Counted from the stretch's first letter, positions 8,800 through 17,345 are shown. The stretch is DNA of 64,000 nucleotides from Palsa-513 sp050010595 (GCA_050010595.1 JBEKKS010000013.1:1-64000), one strand, 5' to 3'. Notes: a model not told the origin generated them from the letters alone. Numbers and translations: made by a program.

Positions 8800-10125
8800 G
8801 TGCCGAGAGGGCGACAAGACCCAAGGCTGCTTGAGCTCGCGGACGTCCTGCAGCGCTGCCGCCGAGACATCGAGCACCGCGCCGAGGTGTCCGAGGAGCT
8901 GGCGGCCCGTCTGGCCGACGTCGAGATCGCGCTGCGGACGTACCGACGTGGCGGCCGTCGGCGTTTGCGCCCCGACGGACGTGCGCCTCGTCCCCTGCGC
9001 ATCGCCGTGCCTCTAAGGCAGTTCGGTCCGAGTATCGGCGGTGCAGGGGTTTACACGGTCAACGTGCTCAAGCGTCTCGCCACAGACCATCGTGCGGCCC
9101 TCACGATCTTCACCACGGAGAGTCAGCTCGACCCACTTTGCGCGATGGCCCCGTCTGCGGTGTTCCGCCTCGTGCCCGACCAGTCCGCGGGCCTCTCGAT
9201 CGAGCACGATTTCGATGGTGAGCAGCACGATGTGCTGTTCTGCCCGCTCAACCTGCTCGATCCGCCCTCGCCACAGATCCCGTCGGTGGTCGTGATCTAC
9301 GACATCGCGCATGAGCTGCACCCCGAGAACTTCAGCGAGCAGACGCTCGAGCTGCGCCGGCGTACCTATCGGCAGGGAGCGGAAGCTGCGGACATGGTCC
9401 TTACCGTGTCCGACCACGCGCGGCGGACGATCGCAGAGCGTTACTCCCTCGACCCCGGCAAGATCGTCGTCGCACCTGGCGGGATCAGCGAAGTCTTCAC
9501 GCAGCCGGCCAGGATTGAGCCGTCGTCAGCATTTAGGGAATTGCAGCTGCCTGAGGAGTATCTCTACTACCCGGCCAACTACTGGCCGCACAAGAACCAC
9601 GACCAGCTGCTCAGGGCACTTCAGGTCGTGCTGCGCTCGCACGAAGGGCTTTGTCTCGTCCTAAGCGGCGCACCTGGGCCGGATGCTGATCGTGTTTGGC
9701 GCCTCGTAAGAGAGCGCGGCCTGGAGCGCAACGTGAAGATGCTCGGGCTCGTCGAAGAAACCCTCGTCTGCGAGCTGATGCGCCATGCGCGTGTGGTTCC
9801 GTTCGTCAGTCAGTTCGAGGGTTTCGGCTTGCCGATCGTGGAGGCGTTCAGCGCCGGCGCCCCGGTCGTGACCTCGCTTGCCGAGGGCGCGCGCGAAACC
9901 GGCGGTGACGCGGTGCTAACCGCGCCGGCAGACGATCCGGCTGCTATCGCGCGTGAGATCGAACGCATTCTGACCGATCCGCAACTCGCCGCGGAGTTGC
10001 GGCTGCGCGGGAGACAGCGCGCGATGCAGTTCAGCTGGGAGCAAACGACCGCCACCGTCGCGGAGTGCCTCGAGCAAGTTGCTCGCTTGCGGTCGCGGTC
10101 GCCGGCCAAGCGCGTCCGGGGTTAG
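8800..10125 (+). CDS. GT4-family glycosyltransferase (GT-B fold)
   Basis: 441 residues from GTG 8800. The frame stays open to a GTG at 8593, but that start would abut the divergent gene and adds about 69 low-complexity residues, so the shorter form is preferred. A helical, charged N-terminal stretch (about residues 8-50) precedes the first Rossmann-like domain, which begins LRIAVPLRQFGPSIGGAGVY. The C-terminal domain has YYPANYWPHKNHDQLL, LSGAPGPDAD and the donor-binding motif FEGFGLPIVEAFSAGAPVV with the EX7E pattern. It probably adds a sugar to the glycan built by this cluster. Confidence 0.85.
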   Translation: MPRGRQDPRLLELADVLQRCRRDIEHRAEVSEELAARLADVEIALRTYRRGGRRRLRPDGRAPRPLRIAVPLRQFGPSIGGAGVYTVNVLKRLATDHRAALTIFTTESQLDPLCAMAPSAVFRLVPDQSAGLSIEHDFDGEQHDVLFCPLNLLDPPSPQIPSVVVIYDIAHELHPENFSEQTLELRRRTYRQGAEAADMVLTVSDHARRTIAERYSLDPGKIVVAPGGISEVFTQPARIEPSSAFRELQLPEEYLYYPANYWPHKNHDQLLRALQVVLRSHEGLCLVLSGAPGPDADRVWRLVRERGLERNVKMLGLVEETLVCELMRHARVVPFVSQFEGFGLPIVEAFSAGAPVVTSLAEGARETGGDAVLTAPADDPAAIAREIERILTDPQLAAELRLRGRQRAMQFSWEQTTATVAECLEQVARLRSRSPAKRVRG

Positions 10126-10198
10126 CGGCAGCGGCAACGCCCCGCCTTGGCAGAGTCCCGCGGCGGCCGGGAGTGCAGCGTGGCATTCTTTCCCGCGC

Positions 10199-11161
10199 AT
10201 GCGCGACCGGCTAGCCTCGTTCGAGATCACCCCCCGCCAGTTCGAGATCGCAGCGCTGGCTGCGCTCATCGCGCTGTCTGCGATCGTCCTCACCGGCGCC
10301 GCGGTGCGCCTGAGCGGCTCCGGGCTTGGCTGCCCGGACTGGCCCCGCTGCTACGGACACCTCTACCCGCCGCTGCGCTCGCACGCCGTTATCGAGTTCT
10401 CGAACCGCGTCGTCTCGGGCTTCGTCGGCATCGCGACAGCCGTCGTCGTGATCTTCGCCTGGCGGCGCCGTCCCTTCCGCCGCGACCTCATGTGGCTGGC
10501 GCTGGCGCTGCCGCTCGGCGTCCTCGCCCAGGCAGTCCTGGGCGGTTATACGGTCGAGAACAAGCTGGCGCCGGGGTTTGTGATGGCGCACTACGGCCTG
10601 TCGATGGTGATCCTGATCGCTGCGGTTGCTCTGTACTGGCGAGCTCGCGAGGGCGCCGATCCGCAGCGGCGCAGCGCCGATCGCCTGGCGGTCTGGTCGG
10701 TACGCGCGCTGGCGCCGTTCGCTGCGATCGTCGTCTTCGCCGGGACTGCGGCGACCGCGGCGGGCCCGCACTCGGGCGGCGCCGTCGGTCAGTCGATCAA
10801 GCGCCTCACCTTCGAAGGCTCGAAGACCCTGAGCTGGACCGTTCACGTCCACGGTGCGATCGCGTTCGTGTTCGGCATCGTCTCCGTGCTCGTCTGGGTG
10901 ATGCTCGAGCGGCGCCAGGCTGACCGTCAGGTGCGCCTTGCGATCACGCACGTCTGCGTGCTCGTTGCCGCCCAGGGGGTTATCGGCGTCGTCCAATACG
11001 AGACCCACTTGCCGAGCGAGCTCGTCTGGGTTCACGTCGCGCTGGCGACGCTCACCTGGCTTTCCGTCCTCTGGGCAGTTGCGGCTGCGGGCCGCCTGGA
11101 ACCACGCACCGTCACGCGCATGGCGCAAATTAGGGCGTCTGTGGCGCCCCGTAATAGCTGA
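10199..11161 (+). CDS. ctaA: Heme A synthase (COX15/CtaA family)
   Basis: 320 residues from ATG 10199; the open frame extends upstream but adds a hydrophilic, Pro/Gly-rich stretch. About eight transmembrane helices are visible. The first extracytoplasmic loop has the Cys pair in GLGCPDWPRC, followed by AVIEFSNRVVSG on helix 2. Three later histidines fit the haem ligands (MAHYGLSM, TVHVHGAI, VWVHVALAT). The enzyme oxidises the C8 methyl of haem O to make haem A for aa3-type oxidases. Helix 2 reads EFSNR where the textbook motif is ExxHR, so one classical ligand is Asn here; I recall the same substitution in other actinobacterial CtaA. No ctaB or cox genes are in view. Confidence 0.86.
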   Translation: MRDRLASFEITPRQFEIAALAALIALSAIVLTGAAVRLSGSGLGCPDWPRCYGHLYPPLRSHAVIEFSNRVVSGFVGIATAVVVIFAWRRRPFRRDLMWLALALPLGVLAQAVLGGYTVENKLAPGFVMAHYGLSMVILIAAVALYWRAREGADPQRRSADRLAVWSVRALAPFAAIVVFAGTAATAAGPHSGGAVGQSIKRLTFEGSKTLSWTVHVHGAIAFVFGIVSVLVWVMLERRQADRQVRLAITHVCVLVAAQGVIGVVQYETHLPSELVWVHVALATLTWLSVLWAVAAAGRLEPRTVTRMAQIRASVAPRNS

Positions 11162-11238
11162 ACATCCGTAGGGCGCGGTAGCGTTGGGCCAGTACCTGTC
11201 GAGGTTTGGGCACCGGTTGCCCATAAGAGAGGAGTCTC

Positions 11239-11514
11239 ATGACGAAGAACGAGCTCGCTGGCAAGGTCGCCGAGAGCGCTGGCATCGGGGTCGGTCAGGC
11301 CAGGAGCGCGGTCGACGCTGTGTTCGACACGATCTCTTCGCAGCTGGCGTCGGGCGGTGAGGTGTCGATCGCTGGGTTTGGCAAGTTCGGCGTGAGCCAT
11401 CGCGCTGCACGCACAGGGCGCAACCCCGCGACCGGGGCGACGATCCAGATTCACGCAAGCAAGGCCCCGAAGTTCTCTTCAGCGAGCGCGCTGAAGAAGG
11501 CCCTCAACCCCTAG
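11239..11514 (+). CDS. HU-family nucleoid DNA-binding protein
   Basis: 91 residues with a good ribosome site (GAGAGGAG) about 6 bp before the ATG. The sequence starts MTKNELAGKVAESAGI and has the HU core VSIAGFGKFGVSHRAARTGRNPATGATI, which includes the beta-arm Arg/Pro tip that intercalates DNA. Length and motif order match HU/IHF exactly. It stands alone, with its own leader (a GGGCA/TGCCC dyad at 11208-11222) and a strong terminator directly behind it, as expected for an abundant monocistronic chromosome protein. Confidence 0.95.
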   Translation: MTKNELAGKVAESAGIGVGQARSAVDAVFDTISSQLASGGEVSIAGFGKFGVSHRAARTGRNPATGATIQIHASKAPKFSSASALKKALNP

Positions 11515-11522
11515 GCTGCATC

Positions 11523-11550
11523 GGGCGCGAGGTCATGCGACCTCGCGCCC
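11523..11550 (+). terminator. Strong hairpin terminator after HU
   Basis: A perfect 12-bp stem (GGGCGCGAGGTC at 11523-11534 and its complement at 11539-11550) closes over the 4-base loop ATGC, 9 bp past the HU stop. No U-tract follows, which is normal for high-GC actinobacteria. Confidence 0.8.
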
Positions 11551-11639
11551 TCGCGCGGGCAAGGCTGCTCTGGGTCGTCCGGTGCACGGAATTGACGCCC
11601 GTCTGAGCACGCCGCCGCGGCTTGCGGCAAAATCGCCTG

Positions 11640-12098
11640 ATGCGCGTCACCGCCAAGGCCGATTACGCGGTTCGCGCTGCGATCGAGCTCGTCGGGGCCA
11701 GTGAGCAGGCGCCGCGGAAGGCCGACTCGGTAGCGGAGGCGCAGGGGATCCCCCCGTCGTTCCTGGAGAACATTCTCAATCAGCTCAAGAGCGCTGGGAT
11801 CGTCCGCTCGCAGCGGGGTCCAGACGGTGGCTGGTGGCTGCTCGTGCCCGCAGGCGAGTTGACCCTGGCGAACGTGATCCGCGCGGTCGAGGGGCCGCTT
11901 GCGAGCGTGCGCGGCGAACGTCCCGAGCATCTCAGCTACACGGGCTCGGCTGCGCCGTTGCAAGAAGTCTGGATCGCATTGCGCGCCAATATCCGTGACG
12001 TACTCGAGCACGTCACCGTGGGTGAGATCGCCGCCGGCAAGCTGCCCGCGGTCGTCGGCAAGCTCGCCCGACCGCCCGAGGCCTGGTCGAGCGGCTGA
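11640..12098 (+). CDS. Rrf2-family transcriptional regulator (no Fe-S cysteines)
   Basis: 152 residues from ATG 11640, which begins RVTAKADYAVRAAIELV, the canonical Rrf2 winged-helix start. The recognition region is AEAQGIPPSFLENILNQLKSAGIVRSQRGPDGGW, then LTLANVIRAVEGPLASVRG. Family members such as IscR, NsrR and RsrR ligate an iron-sulfur cluster through three Cys after this point. This protein has no Cys at all, so it cannot sense redox or NO through that cluster and belongs to the cluster-free subgroup. Its target is not evident from the neighbours. Confidence 0.9.
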   Translation: MRVTAKADYAVRAAIELVGASEQAPRKADSVAEAQGIPPSFLENILNQLKSAGIVRSQRGPDGGWWLLVPAGELTLANVIRAVEGPLASVRGERPEHLSYTGSAAPLQEVWIALRANIRDVLEHVTVGEIAAGKLPAVVGKLARPPEAWSSG

Positions 12099-12239
12099 GC
12101 CGACTTTCAACACCGCGCGCCGAGGAGAAGTTGCGTTCGCGGCCGTTGTGCCCTCCTAACACTCGGCGGCGCATCCACTGACTCCCCAGGGGGTTCTAGG
12201 GCTGCCATGCAGCTCTGACCTTTCTGGAGGAGGAAAACG

Positions 12240-13751
12240 ATGCATTCGAGGTATCTGCGGGCCACCGCCTTGGCGAGCGTGCTCGCGCTCGGCGGCCTGG
12301 TTCCTGCGGGGGCGAACGCACAAGGCGCACATCACTCGCGCTTGCCGTTCCGGGGCCCGCACAGCATCACGATTCACGCGCAGCCGAACCCGATCGTGGT
12401 CGGCGACTCTGTCGTTGTCTACGGGCGCCTGCTCGGCCGCGACAGCGAGAACAAGCTCGTAGTCCTCTACCACCACGCGACCGGCAGCCCGTTCGGCTTC
12501 GTGCCTGTCCAGGCGACGCGCACCGGCGTCGGCGGTGCCTACGAGTTCCAGCGTGCCGACGGATCGGTTGACAGCAACCGCCAGTGGTACGTGGCTGCGG
12601 ATGGCGCCGTCAGCGCAGTCGTCAACGAGCGGGTTGCGGCGCAGGTCACTGTCAACGTCACAGGACCTAACGGGCAATCCGAGCCAGACGGCTCGGTGCT
12701 CTTCACCGGCAGGGGCTACGTCTACACCTTCGCCGGCAGCGACGATCCCGGTAAGCCAGGCGCGCCCGTCCTGCTGCAGCGCCAGGCTGCGTCGGCCGGT
12801 CCGGCCGACTGGGTCACGATCGGTCGCGGCACGCTCGACGCAAACGGCAGCTACTCGATCGCGCACGTCTTTGTGATCCCGTCCTCGAGTGGCGGCGACG
12901 CGAACGTGCGGATCCTGGTTCCCAACGACGTTCGCAACATCGCGAGTCCGTCCGAGTCACTCTCATATGAGATCGAGCAGACGCAGAACCAGGCGCTCAC
13001 GATCGTGCCCGGCGCCTACTCGATTGACGAAGGCCAGAGCGACACGATCGCCGGTGTTGACGCACAGGGTTCCGGCAAGGAGCTAACGCTGTGGGCACAC
13101 CTTGCCGGTCAAAGCTGGGCCAAGCTCGCAACGACCATGACCACGGTGGGTGGGGCCTACACGTTCTCGGTCTTTCCGACCTACAACACCTACTACCGCG
13201 TCGACGCTGACGCTGGCATCGTCACGCGTCCCCTTGCCAAGCGCACGACCGCCGGCACGCCAGCTACCGGCATGAGTGGCACCACGGGCTCGAGTGGGTC
13301 CACCGGCACGAGCGGCTCGAGCGGAGACACCGGCACGAGCGGCTCGACCGGTACCAGCGGCACGACGGGCAGGGGCGGCGTGCCCAACCTCGCGGTCTCC
13401 GCCGTTGCGTTCGTCGGCGTGCGAGTGGTGATGACGGTCCAGACGACTCCGACCACGATCAGCCAGGGACAGTCGGTGACCTTCAGCGGGACGTTCAATC
13501 CCGACGAGACCGGTCGTACCTTCTATCTCGAGCGTCTCAACGCGAGCGGTGAGCAGTGGCACATCCTCGCCAGCGGCACTGTCGGGCAGAGCTCGCAGTA
13601 CACGCTGACCGAGAAGTTCTACGTGCCGGGCACTGAGACGGTTCGCGTAGCGATCCCCGGTAGCCCCGCAAACCAGGGCACCGCGACCGCGCCGATCGGT
13701 GTGACCGTCAACCCGATCCCGGCAACGACGCTCGTGCCGGCCGCCGGCTGA
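12240..13751 (+). CDS. Secreted beta-sandwich repeat protein with Ser/Thr/Gly linker
   Basis: 503 residues, preceded by a very strong ribosome site (GGAGGAGG, 6 bp before the ATG). A signal peptide (about residues 1-28, ending GANA) is followed by Ig-like or bacterial beta-sandwich segments; IHAQPNPIVVGDSVVVYGRL and TTPTTISQGQSVTFSGTFNP are two copies of the same module start. Between them, at nucleotides 13266-13380, is a flexible STG-repeat linker of the type used to span the cell wall. There is no LPXTG or C-terminal anchor helix, so it is probably released or held non-covalently. Function is unknown; an adhesive or surface-layer role is a guess. Confidence 0.7.
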   Translation: MHSRYLRATALASVLALGGLVPAGANAQGAHHSRLPFRGPHSITIHAQPNPIVVGDSVVVYGRLLGRDSENKLVVLYHHATGSPFGFVPVQATRTGVGGAYEFQRADGSVDSNRQWYVAADGAVSAVVNERVAAQVTVNVTGPNGQSEPDGSVLFTGRGYVYTFAGSDDPGKPGAPVLLQRQAASAGPADWVTIGRGTLDANGSYSIAHVFVIPSSSGGDANVRILVPNDVRNIASPSESLSYEIEQTQNQALTIVPGAYSIDEGQSDTIAGVDAQGSGKELTLWAHLAGQSWAKLATTMTTVGGAYTFSVFPTYNTYYRVDADAGIVTRPLAKRTTAGTPATGMSGTTGSSGSTGTSGSSGDTGTSGSTGTSGTTGRGGVPNLAVSAVAFVGVRVVMTVQTTPTTISQGQSVTFSGTFNPDETGRTFYLERLNASGEQWHILASGTVGQSSQYTLTEKFYVPGTETVRVAIPGSPANQGTATAPIGVTVNPIPATTLVPAAG

Positions 13752-13773
13752 GAAGTCAAGCAGCGCAGCGCAA

Positions 13774-13802
13774 GAAGGGGCCGCCTGGCGGGCGGCCCCT
13801 TC
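13774..13802. terminator. Bidirectional terminator between convergent genes
   Basis: A perfect 12-bp stem GAAGGGGCCGCC (13774-13785) pairs with 13791-13802 over a 5-base loop. It sits between the stop of the secreted protein (13751) and the stop of the opposing hydrolase gene (13809), so it can serve both. Confidence 0.8.
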
Positions 13803-13808
13803 GCTTGC

Positions 13809-15554
13809 TCAGTAGCCGACCGGGTGCCTGACGACGAAGCCGGCGAACTCGCCGCCGCCGCTGGCCCAACGCGAGCCGTCCTCCTGCAACGCGACCGTGT
13901 CAAAGCGCCGCCCGTCGATCGTCATCCAGGCGTGGGTGGGGGAGGCGTAGATCGTGATGTACTGGCCCGGCCCAGCCGCCCCGTAGCTCATCAGCGCGCT
14001 GGAGTCCTCGGGGACGCTCAGCAGGCCGGCGGCGTGAAGCACATAGGAAACGGAGCCGGAGCAGTCATAGCCCGGTGAGACCCATGATCCGTGGCCGCCG
14101 CCCCAGATGTAGGGGAGCGTCGCGATCTGATCCGCCGCGTCGACCATCTCGGAGATGCCCGTCGCGACGTTCGACGGTTCGCCGCTCGTCGCGGTTGTCG
14201 TGCTCGTCGTGTCACTCGAGCTCGTATCGCTCGACGTCGGGCTGCTCGTCGTGTCACTCGAGCTCGTCGTGTCGCCGGTGCTCGTAGTCGTGCTCGTGTC
14301 GGTGGTGGCGCTGCCGCCCGCGGACGTGCTGCCGGTGGTTGCGTCGTTGCTGGTCGTGGTCGTAGCCGGCGGGGGAGGCGGCGGCTGCGTGTCGACGAGC
14401 GTCGGTCCGTCGCCCAGGCCCAGTGCGGCGCGAGTCTGCGGGCCGACGACGCCGTCGGGGGTGAGACCGTGGGCGGACTGGAACGCTTCGACAGCTGCCT
14501 TGGTCTGTGCGCCGAACGTCCCATCGGCCGGGACGTGCAGGGCCGTCTGCAGGGCGCTGACGCCCTCCGGCACCGTAACCGCCGGCTGCGTGCCGACAGT
14601 CGTGGCGCTGGCGTCGCTGGTGGCGGCCGGAGCGGTCGTCGTGACGGGAGCGGTCGCTGTCGTCGTGGGGTCGGTCGTTGCGCCCGTCGTTGTTGCGTCT
14701 GCGGCGGTCGCGACCGGGGTGGTGGTCGCGTCTGTCGCGGTCGCGGCCGCGATCTGTGTCGTCGTCGTGGTGCTGCCGGCGGTCGGCGTCGCGGCCTCTG
14801 TTCCGCCAACCGAAGCGGGCGCCGGCGTCGAAGCGACGACTGGAGCGGTCGCGGCGGCGCTCGCGACATGTGCGAGACCGCCCGCGCTCGCCCCACCGCC
14901 CTGCGTGACGACTTCCGGCTGCGCCGGCTGTGCGTACGCCGCCTGCATCGCGTTGAAAGTGGTCTCGTCGACGACGCCGTTGACCGTGAGGCCGTGGCTC
15001 GCCTGGAAGTGGCGGATCGCTGCGGCCGTGACCGAGCCGATCTTGCCGTCGGCGCTCACGCCGAGCATCTTCTGGACGGCTTTGATGCTGCCGTAGGTCA
15101 CGGAGGCTGAGCTCGTATTGGCGCTCGTGACATCGGCGATGGTCCGCACAGGACCGAGGCCGCTGACGGCGCTCGCGTCAAACGCCTTGTGCTCCGGCGC
15201 GTGCGCCACGAGGTGCGAGCGCGTCGACCCGGCGCCGACGCGGCTTGCGCCGCCGGTTGCCGTCTTGGCGGTGTCCGAGCGGCCGCCTGCCAGCGCTGGA
15301 ATGGTTGTCGCGGCAAGCAGAGCGAGCGCCGTTGCGCTGCCGGCCGCGGGGATCGACGAGCTGTTTGTAGCGGCGCGGCGAGTGCGCCAGTAGAGCACCG
15401 ACTCCGCGAGGTTGTCCGGATCGCTCAGGTCGCGTGGCGGCGTCAGCATGCCCAGCTCGAGCGAGGCCCGGCGGGGCCGACCGCGGCGGGCGAGCGAGCG
15501 CTCGAGCGACTGTACCCAAAGGCCATTGCTGGCGAGATCACGGCTTACCGCCAC
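13809..15554 (-). CDS. Peptidoglycan hydrolase: two PG-binding domains plus NlpC/P60-like domain
   Basis: 581 residues from GTG 15554 with AGGAGG 4-5 bp upstream. After a cytoplasmic-looking start and one hydrophobic segment (about residues 73-90), there are two PG_binding_1 repeats: MLGVSADGKIGSVTAAAIRHF near residue 165 and LHVPADGTFGAQTKAAVEAF near residue 340. A long Thr/Ala/Ser-rich linker separates them from the C-terminal NlpC/P60-like domain, whose nucleophile Cys is in YDCSGSVSYVL (about residue 496) and whose His is in SPTHAWMTIDG. It should cleave stem peptides in the cell wall. The leader carries a c-di-AMP riboswitch, which ties expression to turgor and wall homeostasis. Confidence 0.85.
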   Translation of the reverse strand: MAVSRDLASNGLWVQSLERSLARRGRPRRASLELGMLTPPRDLSDPDNLAESVLYWRTRRAATNSSSIPAAGSATALALLAATTIPALAGGRSDTAKTATGGASRVGAGSTRSHLVAHAPEHKAFDASAVSGLGPVRTIADVTSANTSSASVTYGSIKAVQKMLGVSADGKIGSVTAAAIRHFQASHGLTVNGVVDETTFNAMQAAYAQPAQPEVVTQGGGASAGGLAHVASAAATAPVVASTPAPASVGGTEAATPTAGSTTTTTQIAAATATDATTTPVATAADATTTGATTDPTTTATAPVTTTAPAATSDASATTVGTQPAVTVPEGVSALQTALHVPADGTFGAQTKAAVEAFQSAHGLTPDGVVGPQTRAALGLGDGPTLVDTQPPPPPPATTTTSNDATTGSTSAGGSATTDTSTTTSTGDTTSSSDTTSSPTSSDTSSSDTTSTTTATSGEPSNVATGISEMVDAADQIATLPYIWGGGHGSWVSPGYDCSGSVSYVLHAAGLLSVPEDSSALMSYGAAGPGQYITIYASPTHAWMTIDGRRFDTVALQEDGSRWASGGGEFAGFVVRHPVGY

Positions 15555-15578
15555 GTCGAACCTCCTTCTGCGTCTATC

Positions 15579-15712
15579 GGCCTGCGGGGTTAGCTGACGG
15601 GCTCGCGCTGTGCGCTACGCCACCAAACTGGCGGCGATTCGCCCCATGGCCAAGGGGACCTATTGGTTCCCCCGCTCGCCGGCCCCTGGAGGTCGGCGAC
15701 TCGGCTTTCTAT
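15579..15712 (-). ncRNA. c-di-AMP (ydaO/yuaA) riboswitch
   Basis: Read on the minus strand, the leader of the hydrolase gene has, in order, AGCCGAGTCGCCGACC, GAGCGGGGGAACCAA, GGGGCGAATCG and CCCGTCAGCTAACCCCG. These are the conserved blocks of the ydaO class, including the GGGGAACCAA and CAGCUAACC segments of the two ligand pockets. The element ends about 25 nt before the start codon. The class is known to turn genes off when c-di-AMP is high, and in actinobacteria often precedes NlpC/P60 or Rpf-type wall hydrolases, exactly the context here. Boundaries are approximate. Confidence 0.9.
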
Positions 15713-15816
15713 GTGCGGGCGCAGGCTACCAGGTTGCCAGGCGCACCTACACTGGCCGGCGCGAAACTCCTGCTCGTGCAACGCTCATTGCACGGATTCT
15801 GCCTGCACGCGGATGG

Positions 15817-16635
15817 TCAGGCCTGACGCAGCTGATTCTCGTAGGGCCCGTGACCACTCGCGCACCAGGCCCCGCAGCGGGCGGCGAGCGCGATCGCGTC
15901 CGCGACCGGCTTGCCGGCCCCGAGCCCGAACGTGAGACCAGCTGCAAAGCAGTCCCCGGCGCCGTACTGGTCGATCAGCGGCCCGGGCGGGAGCGCCGGC
16001 TCCCAGCGCCCGCCGCTGCCGTCGGCGGCGCGCCAGCTGCCGCCGTCACGGCCCTCGGTCGCCACGACGAGGCGCGGCTGTGGTGCCATCGCCGCCGCCC
16101 ACTCGCGCTCGCGATCGTCGTGGGCGCTGTAGACGAGCGCGTCGGCGGTAACCGTTTCGAGCGGGCTGCCGGCGCGGGGCGTAACGACGAGAACGCGCGC
16201 CGTACGCGCCAAACGTACGGCCTCGGGGTCACCCGAGGTCAGGTACACGGCATCGGTCTCGCCAAGCGCGCCCCAGGGCAAGGCGTCGCTGCCACGCGGA
16301 AACAGTCGCTTCCCGATCGTCGTGATCGTGCGCTCGCCGCTCGCGTCGAGGAAGACGAACGCCCGCCGTGTCGGCTCAGAGCGAGTCGCGGCGTGCACGC
16401 CGACGCCGAGCTCGGCCAGGCGTGAGCGTGAGCTCGAGCCGAGCTCGTCGTCGCCGAGGGCGGTGAAGAAGCTCGCGCCACGCGCCAAGCGGGCGAGCTG
16501 CACGGCGGCGACGCCACCGCCGCCGGCCGGCTCGCCCCAGGTTTCGGACGCCTCCACGATCTGGCCGGTACGCGGCACCTGCTCGACGGTTGCGAACTCG
16601 ACCCACTCGACATGTCCAACGACTGCGACGCGCAC
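15817..16635 (-). CDS. PfkB/ribokinase-family carbohydrate kinase
   Basis: 272 residues, ATG start MRVAVVGHVEWVEFA. The N-terminal substrate motif is GEPAGGGGVAAVQLARL (about residues 34-50). The C-terminal PfkB signature is DQYGAGDCFAAGLTFGLG, with the GAGD anion hole and catalytic Asp. The family phosphorylates sugars or nucleosides; which one is not readable. Its C-terminus faces the riboswitch leader, so it lies upstream of and in the same direction as the hydrolase, about 100 bp before the riboswitch. Confidence 0.82.
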   Translation of the reverse strand: MRVAVVGHVEWVEFATVEQVPRTGQIVEASETWGEPAGGGGVAAVQLARLARGASFFTALGDDELGSSSRSRLAELGVGVHAATRSEPTRRAFVFLDASGERTITTIGKRLFPRGSDALPWGALGETDAVYLTSGDPEAVRLARTARVLVVTPRAGSPLETVTADALVYSAHDDREREWAAAMAPQPRLVVATEGRDGGSWRAADGSGGRWEPALPPGPLIDQYGAGDCFAAGLTFGLGAGKPVADAIALAARCGAWCASGHGPYENQLRQA

Positions 16636-16700
16636 GAGCGCGGATCCTAGAGCCGGCGAGCTTTTCCGGTGTGCCGCGCACTGTTAGCCTCGCGGCACCG

Positions 16701-17345
16701 ATGTCGGATCTCACGACAGTTGCCGACTTGAGCACCGCCGCCGGCACGCTCGTGCTCGCGGTCGCCACCTTCTCCGCAGTGCGCGCGTCGCAGCGCAGCG
16801 CGCGAATCGCCGAGCAGGCGCTGCTGGTCGGCCTGCGCCCTGTGCTCGCGCCGACGCAGGAGGACGACCCGGCGATGACCGTCAGCTTCGGCGATCAGCA
16901 CGTCGTGACGGTCGCCGGCGGCGGGGCTGCGCTCGACCTCGAGGATGGTCGCTTCTACTTCGTCGTCCCGCTGCGCAACGTGGGGCCGGGGCTTGCGGTC
17001 CTGCACGCCTGGCGCGTCTCACCGCGGTCGAGCGCGTCGAGCGATCGCCCGCCGCTCGGGAGCTTGCGCCGCCAGCAGCGCGATCTCTACATCCCCGCGG
17101 GTGGGATCGGCTTCTGGCAGGCGGCGCTGCGCGACGCCGACGACGAGATGCGCGCCGGTATCGATGACGCCTACGCTGCCGAGCAGTCGCTTGCGGTCGA
17201 CCTGCTCTATGGCGACTACGAGGGCGGCCAGCGCACGATCACCCGCTTCTCGCTGTTTCCTAACGATGGCCGCTGGCTGGCCGGCGTCGTACGCCACTGG
17301 CGACTCGACGGCGCCGACCCGCGCGATGCGCCAGGAGCCGGCTAA
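16701..17345 (+). CDS. Membrane-anchored hypothetical protein
   Basis: 214 residues from ATG 16701; earlier in-frame codons lie antisense to the kinase start. An N-terminal hydrophobic helix (TVADLSTAAGTLVLAVATFSA, about residues 6-26) is followed by RASQRSARIAEQALLVGLRP, a pattern common in short actinobacterial proteins with one N-terminal helix and a cytoplasmic beta-rich domain. The remainder includes FYFVVPLRNVGPGLAVLH, which resembles the conserved LRNVGxGPA segment of those proteins. No catalytic motif is seen. Divergent from the PfkB gene with 65 bp between starts. Confidence 0.65.
   Translation: MSDLTTVADLSTAAGTLVLAVATFSAVRASQRSARIAEQALLVGLRPVLAPTQEDDPAMTVSFGDQHVVTVAGGGAALDLEDGRFYFVVPLRNVGPGLAVLHAWRVSPRSSASSDRPPLGSLRRQQRDLYIPAGGIGFWQAALRDADDEMRAGIDDAYAAEQSLAVDLLYGDYEGGQRTITRFSLFPNDGRWLAGVVRHWRLDGADPRDAPGAG

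Noticed and set aside
13266..13380. Short repeated bases that could suggest a CRISPR or minisatellite
   Set aside because: They encode the Ser-Thr-Gly linker of the secreted protein; units are only 6-9 bp and keep frame, with no spacers.
14091..15110. Two long plus-strand frames with Val/Ala- or Arg/Gly-rich repeats
   Set aside because: They mirror the Thr/Ala linker of the hydrolase on the minus strand; low complexity, no start signal.
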